From Mucilaginibacter boryungensis (GTDB taxonomy: Bacteria > Bacteroidota > Bacteroidia > Sphingobacteriales > Sphingobacteriaceae), in the NCBI RefSeq assembly GCF_015221995.1, contig NZ_JADFFM010000001.1:1984001-2048000 (forward strand): a DNA stretch of 64,000 bases, read 5' to 3'. How positions within the stretch are numbered: position 1 is the first letter of the stretch; each line of letters opens with the position of its first letter. The notes under the pieces were generated by a model. It did not search any database. It was not told where the DNA came from and saw only the letters and a list, made by a program, of their open reading frames with translations. Made by a program: the position numbers and the translations under genes. Of this stretch, positions 46,557 to 55,454 are shown piece after piece.

Positions 46557-49490
46557 ATGCCAAAAAAACTAAACAACAACTATAAGAAGTTTAAAGGATT
46601 TACTATATCAGCCACTGCTATTTTAGGCATTGTTTGCTGTGCTTTGTCCATGCCGCCGGTTAAAAAGGCAGGCAATATCATCCCTTTAGCTGGGCAATGG
46701 CGTTTTCAAATCGATTCTACAGATAAAGGTATTGGCGATAAATGGTATTTAAAACAATTAGGTGATACTATCCATTTGCCGGGTTCGATGGCCGAGAATT
46801 GGAAAGGCAATAACATCACCCTGAAAACAAAATGGACAGGCAGTATTTATGATAGCTCGTGGTATTATAATCCGCGGATGGCAAAATACCGCCAGCCGGG
46901 AAATTTGAAGATACCTTTTTGGCTTACCCCCCATAAACATTATACTGGTGCCGCCTGGTACCAAAAAGATGTGGTTATACCAGCCGATTGGAAAAGCAAA
47001 AGGGTGGTGCTATTTCTTGAACGCCCGCATACGGAAACCAAACTTTGGGTTGATGGCGAAGAAATAGGCATGCAAAACAGCCTGGTTGCGCCACACGAGT
47101 TTGATTTGACCGGCAAAATATCCCCGGGGAAACATACGCTTAGTATTTGTATCGATAACCGGATCAAGGCCATTAATGTAGGTCCTGATTCGCATAGCAT
47201 AACCGATCATACTCAGGGAAACTGGAATGGAATTGTCGGGAAGATTGAGTTACACGCAGGCGCTACAACATGGCTTGATGACGTGCAGATATATCCTGAT
47301 TTGAAAGACAAAATGGCACATGTGAAGTTCACCGTGAAAAACGATGGGCCTGAAGTAAATGGAAAGATAACAGTAATAGCAAAATTGTCTAATACCAAAC
47401 TTCAGGGCAGCGTGCCTTCAGCAGTTAAACCTTGTAAAATAGCCAATGGCGTTACCGAAATAATGGTTGATTTGCCTATGGGCGATAAAATGCAAACCTG
47501 GAATGAATTTAACCCGGCCTTATATCAGCTTACAGCCAAATTAGTGATAGGTAATGCTCCGGCAGATACTAAACAGCTTACCTTCGGGATGCACGAGTTT
47601 AAAGCAGAAGGGCGAAACTTTACCATCAATGGTAATCCCGTCTTTCTGCGTGGTACAGTAAATAATTGTGAATTCCCGTTAACAGGCTACGCGCCTATGA
47701 TTGAGAAAGAATGGGACAGGATTTTCGCCATTTGCAAGGCGTACGGATTAAACCATATGCGTTTCCACTCGTGGTGCCCGCCCGAGGCCGCTTTTGATGC
47801 AGCTGATAAAGCCGGTATATACCTTTATGTTGAAGGACCTTCATGGGCTAATCATGGCAGTGGTTTAGGGTTAGGCCGGCCAATTGACCAGTATATTTAT
47901 GATGAAACTAATCGCATAAGTAAAGTATACGGCAACCACCCGTCGTTTTGTATGTTGGGTTACGGCAACGAGCCCGCGGGTAAGCAAGTAGAATACCTGA
48001 CTAAGTTTGTTGATTACTGGAAAGCGAAAGACAGTCGCCGTATTTATACAGGTGGCGCAGTTGGTGGCAGCTGGCCAATTATCCCTAATAACGAGTTTAT
48101 GGTACGTGCCGATGCGCGGGGATTGAACTGGAACCAGCGCCCTGAATCAAATTCAGACCATAGTGCTAAAATTGCCAAGTTCAATGTACCGTACGTAGCG
48201 CACGAGGTTGGGCAATATTGCGCTTTCCCTGATTTTAAGGAAATTAAAAAATATACCGGTATTTATCGCGCCAAAAACTTTGAACTTTTTCAGGAAGACC
48301 TAAAAGATCATGGTATGGCTGATGAAGCTGAGAAGTTCTTGTATGCCACAGGGAAACTGCAGGTTTTGTGCTACAAGCATGATATGGAAAAAATGATGCG
48401 CACACCGGGCTATTCTGGGTTTCAATTATTATCATTAAATGATTACCCAGGCCAAGGGACAGCGTTGGTAGGCGTACTGAATGCATTTTGGGATAATAAA
48501 GGTTACGTTACGCCCCAGCAATTCTCGCGCTTCTGTAATTCAACAGTGCCGCTAATACTTACAGAAAAATTTGTCTATACCAACAACGAGACGTTAAAGG
48601 CCAATGTAGAATTATTCAATTACACCAGGCCGATGAATGCCGCGTTAACCTGGAAGTTAACAAACGATCAGCATCAAATAATAGCCCAAGGTACTTTTGA
48701 CAGAAAAAGCTACAACCTCAACAATTGCCAGCAAGCGGGCGAAGTTAGCGTAGCCTTATCAAATATCACCAGGCCGACTAAGCTTAATTTAGATGTTGCT
48801 GTGCCAAACACCACATTCAGCAACAACTGGGATTTTTGGGTGTATCCTGAAAAAATAGCTAAAGTAAATACCGATGTTTATTACACTACCGAACTTGATG
48901 ATAAAGCCAGGCAAGTATTGGCAAATGGTGGTAAAGTATTTTTAAACGGGGCAGGAAAAGTGGTAAAAGGGAAGGAGATCATCCAAAATTTCACACCCGT
49001 TTTTTGGAATACTTCCTGGTTTAAAATGCGCCCGCCACATACGTTGGGTTTTGTATGTGATCCTAAGCATCCCATATTTAATGATTTCCCCAATAGTGGC
49101 TATAGCGAAATGAACTGGTGGGATATTCTAAAAAAAGCGCAGGTAATGCACCTGGAAGAATTCCCCAAAAGCTTTAGGGCCTTGGTGCAGCCAATTGATA
49201 CCTGGTTTATGAACCGGCCATTAGCGTTTATATTAGAGGCAAAGGTAGGGAAGGGCAGTATTATTGTTAGCAGTGCGGACCTATCACCTGATATAGATTC
49301 CGACAGACCAGCCGCACGACAGTTGTACTATAGCATTATGAAATACATGGCCTCGCCGCAATTTAAACCATCTGTAGAGATCCCCATCAATACTATTGAA
49401 AACTTATTTAGCAAACCATCTAAAGAGGTGTTTATATCCTACACCAATGGCGCACCGGATGAACTAAAACCAAAAGCGAAGACGAAATAA
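46557..49490 (+). CDS. GH2-family glycosidase
   Basis: A 977-residue exported protein with a long basic N-terminus before the hydrophobic signal core (about 15-30). The GH2 layout is a sugar-binding jelly roll (about 45-235; PLAGQWRFQID, AAWYQKDVVIP), an Ig-like domain (about 240-350) and a TIM barrel (about 355-640). The acid/base is in LGYGNEPAG (Glu472) and the nucleophile in VAHEVGQY (Glu550). The C-terminal ~300 residues are an extra region with a Rossmann-like stretch (VLANGGKVFLNGAGKV). GH2 enzymes in pectin loci act on beta-galactosides, beta-glucuronides or related bonds; the specificity cannot be read here. Confidence 0.87.
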   Translation: MPKKLNNNYKKFKGFTISATAILGIVCCALSMPPVKKAGNIIPLAGQWRFQIDSTDKGIGDKWYLKQLGDTIHLPGSMAENWKGNNITLKTKWTGSIYDSSWYYNPRMAKYRQPGNLKIPFWLTPHKHYTGAAWYQKDVVIPADWKSKRVVLFLERPHTETKLWVDGEEIGMQNSLVAPHEFDLTGKISPGKHTLSICIDNRIKAINVGPDSHSITDHTQGNWNGIVGKIELHAGATTWLDDVQIYPDLKDKMAHVKFTVKNDGPEVNGKITVIAKLSNTKLQGSVPSAVKPCKIANGVTEIMVDLPMGDKMQTWNEFNPALYQLTAKLVIGNAPADTKQLTFGMHEFKAEGRNFTINGNPVFLRGTVNNCEFPLTGYAPMIEKEWDRIFAICKAYGLNHMRFHSWCPPEAAFDAADKAGIYLYVEGPSWANHGSGLGLGRPIDQYIYDETNRISKVYGNHPSFCMLGYGNEPAGKQVEYLTKFVDYWKAKDSRRIYTGGAVGGSWPIIPNNEFMVRADARGLNWNQRPESNSDHSAKIAKFNVPYVAHEVGQYCAFPDFKEIKKYTGIYRAKNFELFQEDLKDHGMADEAEKFLYATGKLQVLCYKHDMEKMMRTPGYSGFQLLSLNDYPGQGTALVGVLNAFWDNKGYVTPQQFSRFCNSTVPLILTEKFVYTNNETLKANVELFNYTRPMNAALTWKLTNDQHQIIAQGTFDRKSYNLNNCQQAGEVSVALSNITRPTKLNLDVAVPNTTFSNNWDFWVYPEKIAKVNTDVYYTTELDDKARQVLANGGKVFLNGAGKVVKGKEIIQNFTPVFWNTSWFKMRPPHTLGFVCDPKHPIFNDFPNSGYSEMNWWDILKKAQVMHLEEFPKSFRALVQPIDTWFMNRPLAFILEAKVGKGSIIVSSADLSPDIDSDRPAARQLYYSIMKYMASPQFKPSVEIPINTIENLFSKPSKEVFISYTNGAPDELKPKAKTK

Positions 49491-49502
49491 AACATCATAC
49501 TT

Positions 49503-51836
49503 ATGATCAAAACGTATACACTTATTTTCATATCACTTTTTTCGGCGGCTATTTCAAAAGCTCAGAATAACGAAGGGCGTGAGATAACCCCGTTTGATAA
49601 AGCCTGGTTATTTTACCAGGGCGATGCCAGCGGTGCGGATAAAACTGGGTTTGCTGACACGCAATGGCAAAAAATAGATGTGCCGCACGATTGGAGCATA
49701 TTCGGTACTTATGATAAAAATAATCCCACTGGTCGCGGTGGTGGTTATTTGCCAGCGGGTATAGGCTGGTACCGCAAACACTTTGAAATGGATGTCGCCG
49801 ATGCGCAAAAACTCGTTTCTATTGAATTTGACGGCGTAATGGCCAATAGTGATGTTTGGATAAACGGTTATCATTTAGGCAAGCGCCCTTATGGGTACAT
49901 TAGCTTTGCTTATGATTTGACAGGCCACCTGAATTTTGGTAAGGGAAAAACCAACATCATAGCTGTAAGGGCGGATAATGAAGTGCAACCGGCTTCGCGT
50001 TACTACACCGGCGCGGGTATTTACCGCCATGTACGCCTGATTGTGACTAACCCTGTGCATATTGAGCATTGGGGTGTGTTTGTAACTACACCTAAAGTTA
50101 GCCCGGAAAAAGCTGTTGTGCATGTTAAAACTACCATTGTCAATACTTCAAAAGCAAAAGTTTCTGCGGCGGTTTTTGTTAATATTTTAGACGAAACAGG
50201 AAAAGTTGCCTTGGCTGGTAAATATGACCCGGCTGGCCATGATATTGCCCCCGGCAAGTCTGCTACTGTTGAAGGGGATTACGAGGTGCGTAACCCCACA
50301 TTATGGAGTCCTCAACATCCGGCACTGTACAAAGCAATTGTGAAAGTGTCATCTGGCGCTAAAACTTTCGACAGTGAAACAGTACCTTTTGGCATCCGCA
50401 CCGCTGAATTTACCGCTGACAAAGGTTTTGTGCTGAACGGCAAAAAGCTGATGATCAAAGGCGTTTGCCTGCATCATGATGGCGGCGCGCTAGGGGCTGC
50501 TGTGCCTTTACGTGTATGGGAACGCAGGCTGCAACTATTAAAAGATATTGGCGTGAACGGTATCCGTACCTCGCACAACCCGGTGGCGCCTGAGTTTTTA
50601 GATCTGTGCGACAGGATGGGTTTCGTAGTGATGGACGAAAACTTTGATACCTGGGAAGCTAACAAAGTGCGCGGCGCAGGCGGTTACGATAAATTTTTCA
50701 AAGAATGGGGTTTAACCGATACAAAAGACATGGTATTGCGCGACCGCAATCACCCCTCAATAGTGATCTACAGCATTGGTAACGAGATACATGATAACCT
50801 GGGTGATTCCTCGGGTTTTAAGAAGTATCGTGATATGCAGGACCTGATACACCAAACAGATGGCACCCGGCCAGTAACCATGGCGTTGTTCCGTCCGAAC
50901 GTATCAAAGGTTTATGATAATGGTTTTGCTAAAATGATGGACGTGGTAGGCCAAAACTATCGGGAGAATGAATTGGTTGATGCGCATACGGCGCACCCTG
51001 ATTGGAAAGTAATTGGTACCGAAAATGGCCATACCCTGACTGCCTGGCTTTCCCTGCGCGATCATGAATATGTAGCCGGTCAATTTTTATGGACGGGTGT
51101 TGATTACCTTGGCGAAGCCGATTGGCCAAACGTGGTGAATGGGCAGGCTTTGTTAGACCGTACCGGCGGCTCACGCCCGTTAAGTTATCAGCGCGAAAGC
51201 TGGTGGTCGGATAAACCGGTTGTGCATATTGTTCGCAAAAGGGACGATGCCGCGGCAAGCCCTATGGTAGCCGACTGGACACCTGCCGATATCAGCAATT
51301 ATACTATGGCAAGGGTTTCCGTTTACAGCAATTGCGATGAGGTAGAGTTGTTTTTGAATGGTAAATCGTTAGGAACGAAACCAAAACCAGCTGACGATTC
51401 ACCACGTGATTGGACTATGCCTTTTGAAAAAGGTACGATTAAAGCGGTAGGTAAAAATAAAGGCAAAATAGTACAAACCGACGAACTAAAAACTGCCGGT
51501 CAACCTGCCAAAATATTATTAACGGTCGATAAATCTAAAATTGCAAACATTTGGGACGATGTAGCCTACGTAACTGCAACTGTGGTTGACGCTAACGGCG
51601 TGCCTTGCCCTAATGGCAACCACGTAATTGATTTTAATATTACCGGCCCTGGTGTAATTACCGTCACTGATAACGGCGACCTTGCCAATCACGATGCGTT
51701 TCCGTTACATGCACGGCATACTTATCGTGGTAAATGTATAGCCATTATTAAGGGAAGCGCGATTGGTAAAGCTATTATCAAAGCCACATCGCAAGGATTA
51801 GCCGATGGTACCATCACCGTAGATATTGTGAAATAA
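49503..51836 (+). CDS. GH2-family beta-galactosidase-type enzyme
   Basis: A 777-residue secreted enzyme (signal peptide to about residue 20, SKAQN). Domains: jelly roll (about 28-180; VPHDWSIFG, GIGWYRKHFEM, DGVMANSDVWINGYHLG), Ig-like (about 185-290), TIM barrel (about 295-570) with GVCLHHDGGALG, IRTSHNP, IYSIGNEIHD (acid/base Glu428) and IGTENGH (nucleophile Glu507), then C-terminal beta domains, the last being an Ig/invasin-like module (VDKSKIANIWDDVAYVTATVVDANG). The overall plan is that of DUF4982-containing GH2 beta-galactosidases. It starts 12 bases after the other GH2 gene. Confidence 0.9.
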   Translation: MIKTYTLIFISLFSAAISKAQNNEGREITPFDKAWLFYQGDASGADKTGFADTQWQKIDVPHDWSIFGTYDKNNPTGRGGGYLPAGIGWYRKHFEMDVADAQKLVSIEFDGVMANSDVWINGYHLGKRPYGYISFAYDLTGHLNFGKGKTNIIAVRADNEVQPASRYYTGAGIYRHVRLIVTNPVHIEHWGVFVTTPKVSPEKAVVHVKTTIVNTSKAKVSAAVFVNILDETGKVALAGKYDPAGHDIAPGKSATVEGDYEVRNPTLWSPQHPALYKAIVKVSSGAKTFDSETVPFGIRTAEFTADKGFVLNGKKLMIKGVCLHHDGGALGAAVPLRVWERRLQLLKDIGVNGIRTSHNPVAPEFLDLCDRMGFVVMDENFDTWEANKVRGAGGYDKFFKEWGLTDTKDMVLRDRNHPSIVIYSIGNEIHDNLGDSSGFKKYRDMQDLIHQTDGTRPVTMALFRPNVSKVYDNGFAKMMDVVGQNYRENELVDAHTAHPDWKVIGTENGHTLTAWLSLRDHEYVAGQFLWTGVDYLGEADWPNVVNGQALLDRTGGSRPLSYQRESWWSDKPVVHIVRKRDDAAASPMVADWTPADISNYTMARVSVYSNCDEVELFLNGKSLGTKPKPADDSPRDWTMPFEKGTIKAVGKNKGKIVQTDELKTAGQPAKILLTVDKSKIANIWDDVAYVTATVVDANGVPCPNGNHVIDFNITGPGVITVTDNGDLANHDAFPLHARHTYRGKCIAIIKGSAIGKAIIKATSQGLADGTITVDIVK

Positions 51837-51837
51837 A

Positions 51838-52632
51838 ATGAGTAAGCCGATTAAAATAGGACTAATGATACTGGTAGCAGGGTTAATTGGCCTTGCGTTT
51901 ACTTTTCAACAAAAGCCCACCATTTATATCATTGGCGATTCCACCACCAAAAATACTTTGCCGTTAATGGGCTGGGGGACTGCTATCAGCGATTTTTTCG
52001 ATACCACAAAGATCAACATCGCCAACCACGCCATGGCCGGGCGCAGCACCCGCACCTTTGTAAAAGAAGGCCGCTGGGATAAGGTTGATTCCTTGCTAAA
52101 ACCAGGCGATTATGTACTGATGGTGTTTGGCCATAACGAAGGTGCCAAACCTGGTATCACACCGCCAAATGCCGATGCGGCAGGCCGGGCTATTGGTCGC
52201 GGAGTGTTGAAGGGTATTGGCGAAGATACAGTACATCTCATCTATCCAAATGGCTCTGTCGAAATAGTACACACATTTGGCTGGTATATCCGCAAGTTTA
52301 TCCGCGAAGCAAAAACTAAAGGCGCCACACCAATGGTGTTGTCGATGATACCACATAACCTATTTCGCGATGGTAAAGTGCCCCGTGCCGATAAAGATTA
52401 CGGTTTATGGAGCAAACAGGTAGCCGAACAGGAAGGTGTGATATTTATTGATATGAACAACATCACCGCCGATAAGTATGAAAAATTAGGCGCTGATTCT
52501 GTAAACAAATTCTTCGCACCTGATAAAACGCACACTACCAAATTAGGTGCTACGGTAAACGCGCAATCGGTAGTTGTAGGCATTCGCGCAAATCCTGATA
52601 ATCCGTTAAATAAATACCTCTTAAATAAATGA
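51838..52632 (+). CDS. SGNH/CE12-type rhamnogalacturonan acetylesterase, tandem copy 1
   Basis: A 264-residue exported esterase with an N-terminal hydrophobic segment (about 6-22). SGNH blocks: IGDSTTKN (nucleophile Ser35), AGRSTRTF (block II Gly), FGHNEG (block III Asn) and DKTHTT (block V Asp/His). It hydrolyses acetyl esters on rhamnogalacturonan. Block III has GHNEG where the common family form is GHND. It starts one base after the GH2 stop, and its own stop overlaps the next start (ATGA), so translation is probably coupled through the set. Confidence 0.9.
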   Translation: MSKPIKIGLMILVAGLIGLAFTFQQKPTIYIIGDSTTKNTLPLMGWGTAISDFFDTTKINIANHAMAGRSTRTFVKEGRWDKVDSLLKPGDYVLMVFGHNEGAKPGITPPNADAAGRAIGRGVLKGIGEDTVHLIYPNGSVEIVHTFGWYIRKFIREAKTKGATPMVLSMIPHNLFRDGKVPRADKDYGLWSKQVAEQEGVIFIDMNNITADKYEKLGADSVNKFFAPDKTHTTKLGATVNAQSVVVGIRANPDNPLNKYLLNK

Positions 52633-53393
52633 AACGACTTAAAATAGCTGTGGCATTGGTTACAATTGCTGTTGCAGGGCTGGCCTTTATAAACCAGCAA
52701 AAACCAACGCTGTATATGGTGGGCGATTCTACCATGCATAATAACGATAAAGAGCTTTGGGGCTGGGGGACAACCATCGTCGACCACTTAGACCTCTCAA
52801 AAATTAACGTAGTCAATAGTGCCACAGCTGGCCGCAGCACCCGCACTTTTGTAAAGGAAGGCCGCTGGGCTAAGGTAGATTCCGCGCTTAAACCCGGCGA
52901 CTTTGTGATTATGGGTTTTGGCCATAACGAAGGTAGTAAACCCGATACTACAAAAGGCGGTTACCGTGGTGTATTAAAAGGCATTGGCGAAGACTCTGTT
53001 GTGCTGAATTGGGCAAAAGGACCTGAAACGGTACATACCTATGGCTGGTACCTGCGTAAATTTATCAGGGACACCAAAGCCAAAGGCGCTACGCCAATAG
53101 TGGTTTCTATGATCCCCCGCAGGGAGTGGGATAAGGATGGAAAAATTGTTTTAGCCAATAAAGATTATGGCCTGTGGGCAAAACAGGTGGCCGAACAGGA
53201 AGGTGTTGCCTTTATTGATCTGAATACGATCACTGCCGAAAAATACAATAAGCTAACCCGCGACGAAGTATTTGCCCTGTTCGGAACCGACCATACCCAT
53301 ACTAACAAAGCAGGCGCGGTTATCAATGCGCAGTCTTTTGTTGACGGCTTGAAGCTTCAGCCATCCATTACCCTTAATAATTATCTTAAATAA
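52629..53393 (+). CDS. SGNH/CE12-type rhamnogalacturonan acetylesterase, tandem copy 2
   Basis: A 254-residue exported esterase, clearly paralogous to its upstream neighbour (shared AGRSTRTFVKEGRW, HNEG, GVLKGIGED and KDYGLW segments). Catalytic residues: VGDST with Ser34, FGHNEGS, and DHTHTN near the C-terminus. It lacks the ~12-residue insertion after block III found in copy 1 (ITPPNADAAGRA region). It starts in an ATGA overlap with copy 1. Confidence 0.9.
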   Translation: MKRLKIAVALVTIAVAGLAFINQQKPTLYMVGDSTMHNNDKELWGWGTTIVDHLDLSKINVVNSATAGRSTRTFVKEGRWAKVDSALKPGDFVIMGFGHNEGSKPDTTKGGYRGVLKGIGEDSVVLNWAKGPETVHTYGWYLRKFIRDTKAKGATPIVVSMIPRREWDKDGKIVLANKDYGLWAKQVAEQEGVAFIDLNTITAEKYNKLTRDEVFALFGTDHTHTNKAGAVINAQSFVDGLKLQPSITLNNYLK

Positions 53394-53399
53394 TAGAAC

Positions 53400-54224
53400 A
53401 TGAAAAGCTTTATACATAAAAATACCGGTCTGTTAATGTTGATGCTGGCTATTGTTGCCTTATCATCATTTATGTTTGTTAAACCACAGGATAAGCCTAC
53501 GTTTTACCTGATAGGCGATTCAACCGTTAAGAATGGCAGGGATGACGGCCAAAAGATGGGCCCGGATGGGCAATGGGGCTGGGGGCACTACATTCACGAA
53601 TATTTTGACACCACCCGTATCAATATTGAAAATGATGCATTGGGCGGCACCAGCAGCCGTTCGTTTATCAATATGGGTTTATGGGATAAAGTGCTGGCAA
53701 AAATTAAACCCGGCGACTTTATTATTATGCAGTTTGGCCACAATGATAACGGCCCGCTTGATGATACCGCACGTGCGCGTGGCACCATTAAAGGTGTGGG
53801 GGATGAGCAAAAGGAAGTATTTAACCCTATGAAGTACATGAAGAAGCAGGAAGTAGTGCATTCTTATGGTTGGTATATGCGCAAATACATTAATGAAGCT
53901 AAGGCCAAAGGTGCTACCGCCATCATCTGTTCGCCAATTCCGCGTAATGATTGGAAGGACGGTAAAGCCACCAGTCGTAACATGAAGGATAGCTACGGTG
54001 CCTGGTCTAAAGAAGTGGCTGTGCAAACGGGTGCTTATTTTATTGACCTGAATACCATGGTTGCAGATGATTATGACAAGGAAGGTGAGGAGAAGGTAAG
54101 ATCAACCTATTTCCATGCCGACCATACGCATACCATTGAAGCAGGTGCGCGGTTAAATTGCAAATTTGTTGTTGATGGCATAAAATCGTACCCTGACCTG
54201 GCGTTGAATAAGTATTTGAAATAG
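53400..54224 (+). CDS. SGNH/CE12-type rhamnogalacturonan acetylesterase, tandem copy 3
   Basis: A 274-residue exported esterase with an N-terminal hydrophobic segment (about 9-27). Catalytic blocks: IGDSTVKNG (Ser41), GGTSSRSF, FGHNDNG and DHTHTI. It is the most divergent of the three: it keeps the common GHND form, has an extra loop after the Ser block (DDGQKMGPDGQWGWG) and another with MKYMKKQE. This resembles the canonical CE12 form, while copies 1 and 2 form a closer pair. It starts six bases after copy 2. Confidence 0.9.
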   Translation: MKSFIHKNTGLLMLMLAIVALSSFMFVKPQDKPTFYLIGDSTVKNGRDDGQKMGPDGQWGWGHYIHEYFDTTRINIENDALGGTSSRSFINMGLWDKVLAKIKPGDFIIMQFGHNDNGPLDDTARARGTIKGVGDEQKEVFNPMKYMKKQEVVHSYGWYMRKYINEAKAKGATAIICSPIPRNDWKDGKATSRNMKDSYGAWSKEVAVQTGAYFIDLNTMVADDYDKEGEEKVRSTYFHADHTHTIEAGARLNCKFVVDGIKSYPDLALNKYLK

Positions 54225-54254
54225 CTTCATTCACAGAGGTGAAATACCCAGCAC

Positions 54255-54349
54255 GTCATTGCGAGGTACGAAGCAATCTCTACGTAAGTAAATCAAACAT
54301 GCAAAAACTTGATGTATAGTTTGGAGATTGCTTCGTACCTCGCAATGAC
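54255..54349. repeat. Intergenic palindromic repeat (REP/MITE-like) with 26-bp perfect arms
   Basis: The arms 54255-54280 and 54324-54349 are perfect reverse complements around a 43-base centre; each begins GTCATTGCGAGG. This wording recurs as a dispersed intergenic repeat in many bacterial genomes. It fills the 149-base gap between the third acetylesterase and the GH43-like gene, inside what is otherwise a tight operon, and may reduce read-through. Confidence 0.85.
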
Positions 54350-54373
54350 TGTTTGATAAGAGTTTTAAGTAAC

Positions 54374-55444
54374 ATGGAAAGACGGAAATTTATACAATAC
54401 TTAAGCATGGCATCGGCTGTGGGATTAATGCCGGGGCTGGCTTTAGGAAACGACGAAGACCATGTATCGGCTTTTGCTAAAAAACTAAAACCAGTTGGCC
54501 GGGCGCTGGAGATGGACGGCTACTATGTTTGGTGTAACAGCCCCATAGAAGGGCCGGACGGTAAAATCCATGTCTTCTTTTCGCGCTGGGTGGCCAGCAA
54601 AAAAATGGGCGGCTGGATAAACGGTTCGGAGATTTGCCATGCCATTGCCGATACACCTGAAAGTGAATTTAAATTTATAGACGTGATACTGGCTCCGCGT
54701 GGCCCGGGATACTGGGATGCCACTACCTGCCATAACCCATCTATCAAATATGTAGATGGGAAATACTGCCTGTTTTTTATGGGCAATAACAACGGTAAAA
54801 CCAATACCAAGCGCATTGGCCTGGCCACCGCGCCATCGCTTGATGGGCCATGGACGCGCCCTGACGCGCCTCTGCTGTTACCGGGACCTGAAGGTGCCTG
54901 GGATGACCATTGTACTACTAACCCGGCATTTGTAAAACATCCTAACGGACAATACTGGTTGTTCTACAAATCGTGGAACACCAAAGAATACGAAACAGGT
55001 ACCGATCCGTTGGTGAAAGGCAACCGTAAATATGGGCTGGCTATTGCCGATAAACTGGAAGGCCCGTATGTAAAATATGAAGGTAACCCGGTAATTGATT
55101 ATTCGGGTAAGGGCCACAATGCCCAATTAGAAGATGCTTTTGTATGGCTGGACAAAGGCAAATTTAAAATGCTGGCGCGGGATATGGGCGTCTACAATCA
55201 CCAGGATGGGTTGTATATTGAATCCAAAACCGGCAAGAAATGGAATGAGCCGGAGATAGCTTACTTTAACGCCGACCACTATGGCATTGTACAACCACCA
55301 CCGCCAAAATACCTGAACAAATACGGACGTTTTGAACGACCACAACTGCTATTCCAGAAAGGTAAGCCAACCTACATGTTCACCACATCGCAGGGAGGGA
55401 AGTATATGACCGCCTCGCCATTTATTTTTAAGATCGAATCCTAA
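54374..55444 (+). CDS. GH43-like five-bladed propeller hydrolase with twin-arginine leader
   Basis: A 356-residue protein. I start it at the ATG at 54374, giving MERRKFIQYLSMASAVGLMPGLALG, a twin-arginine (Tat-type) leader; an upstream ATG at 54353 would add seven residues. The body is a five-bladed propeller like GH43/GH117: repeats such as GYWDATTCHNPSIKYVDGKYCLFFMGN, WDDHCTTNPAFVKHPNGQYWLFYKSW and QLEDAFVWLDKGKFKMLARDM mark the blades and offer candidate acidic residues. The family is only approximate and the substrate unknown. It lies ten bases upstream of a six-hairpin glycosidase gene. Confidence 0.72.
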   Translation: MERRKFIQYLSMASAVGLMPGLALGNDEDHVSAFAKKLKPVGRALEMDGYYVWCNSPIEGPDGKIHVFFSRWVASKKMGGWINGSEICHAIADTPESEFKFIDVILAPRGPGYWDATTCHNPSIKYVDGKYCLFFMGNNNGKTNTKRIGLATAPSLDGPWTRPDAPLLLPGPEGAWDDHCTTNPAFVKHPNGQYWLFYKSWNTKEYETGTDPLVKGNRKYGLAIADKLEGPYVKYEGNPVIDYSGKGHNAQLEDAFVWLDKGKFKMLARDMGVYNHQDGLYIESKTGKKWNEPEIAYFNADHYGIVQPPPPKYLNKYGRFERPQLLFQKGKPTYMFTTSQGGKYMTASPFIFKIES

Positions 55445-55454
55445 TAAATACCTA

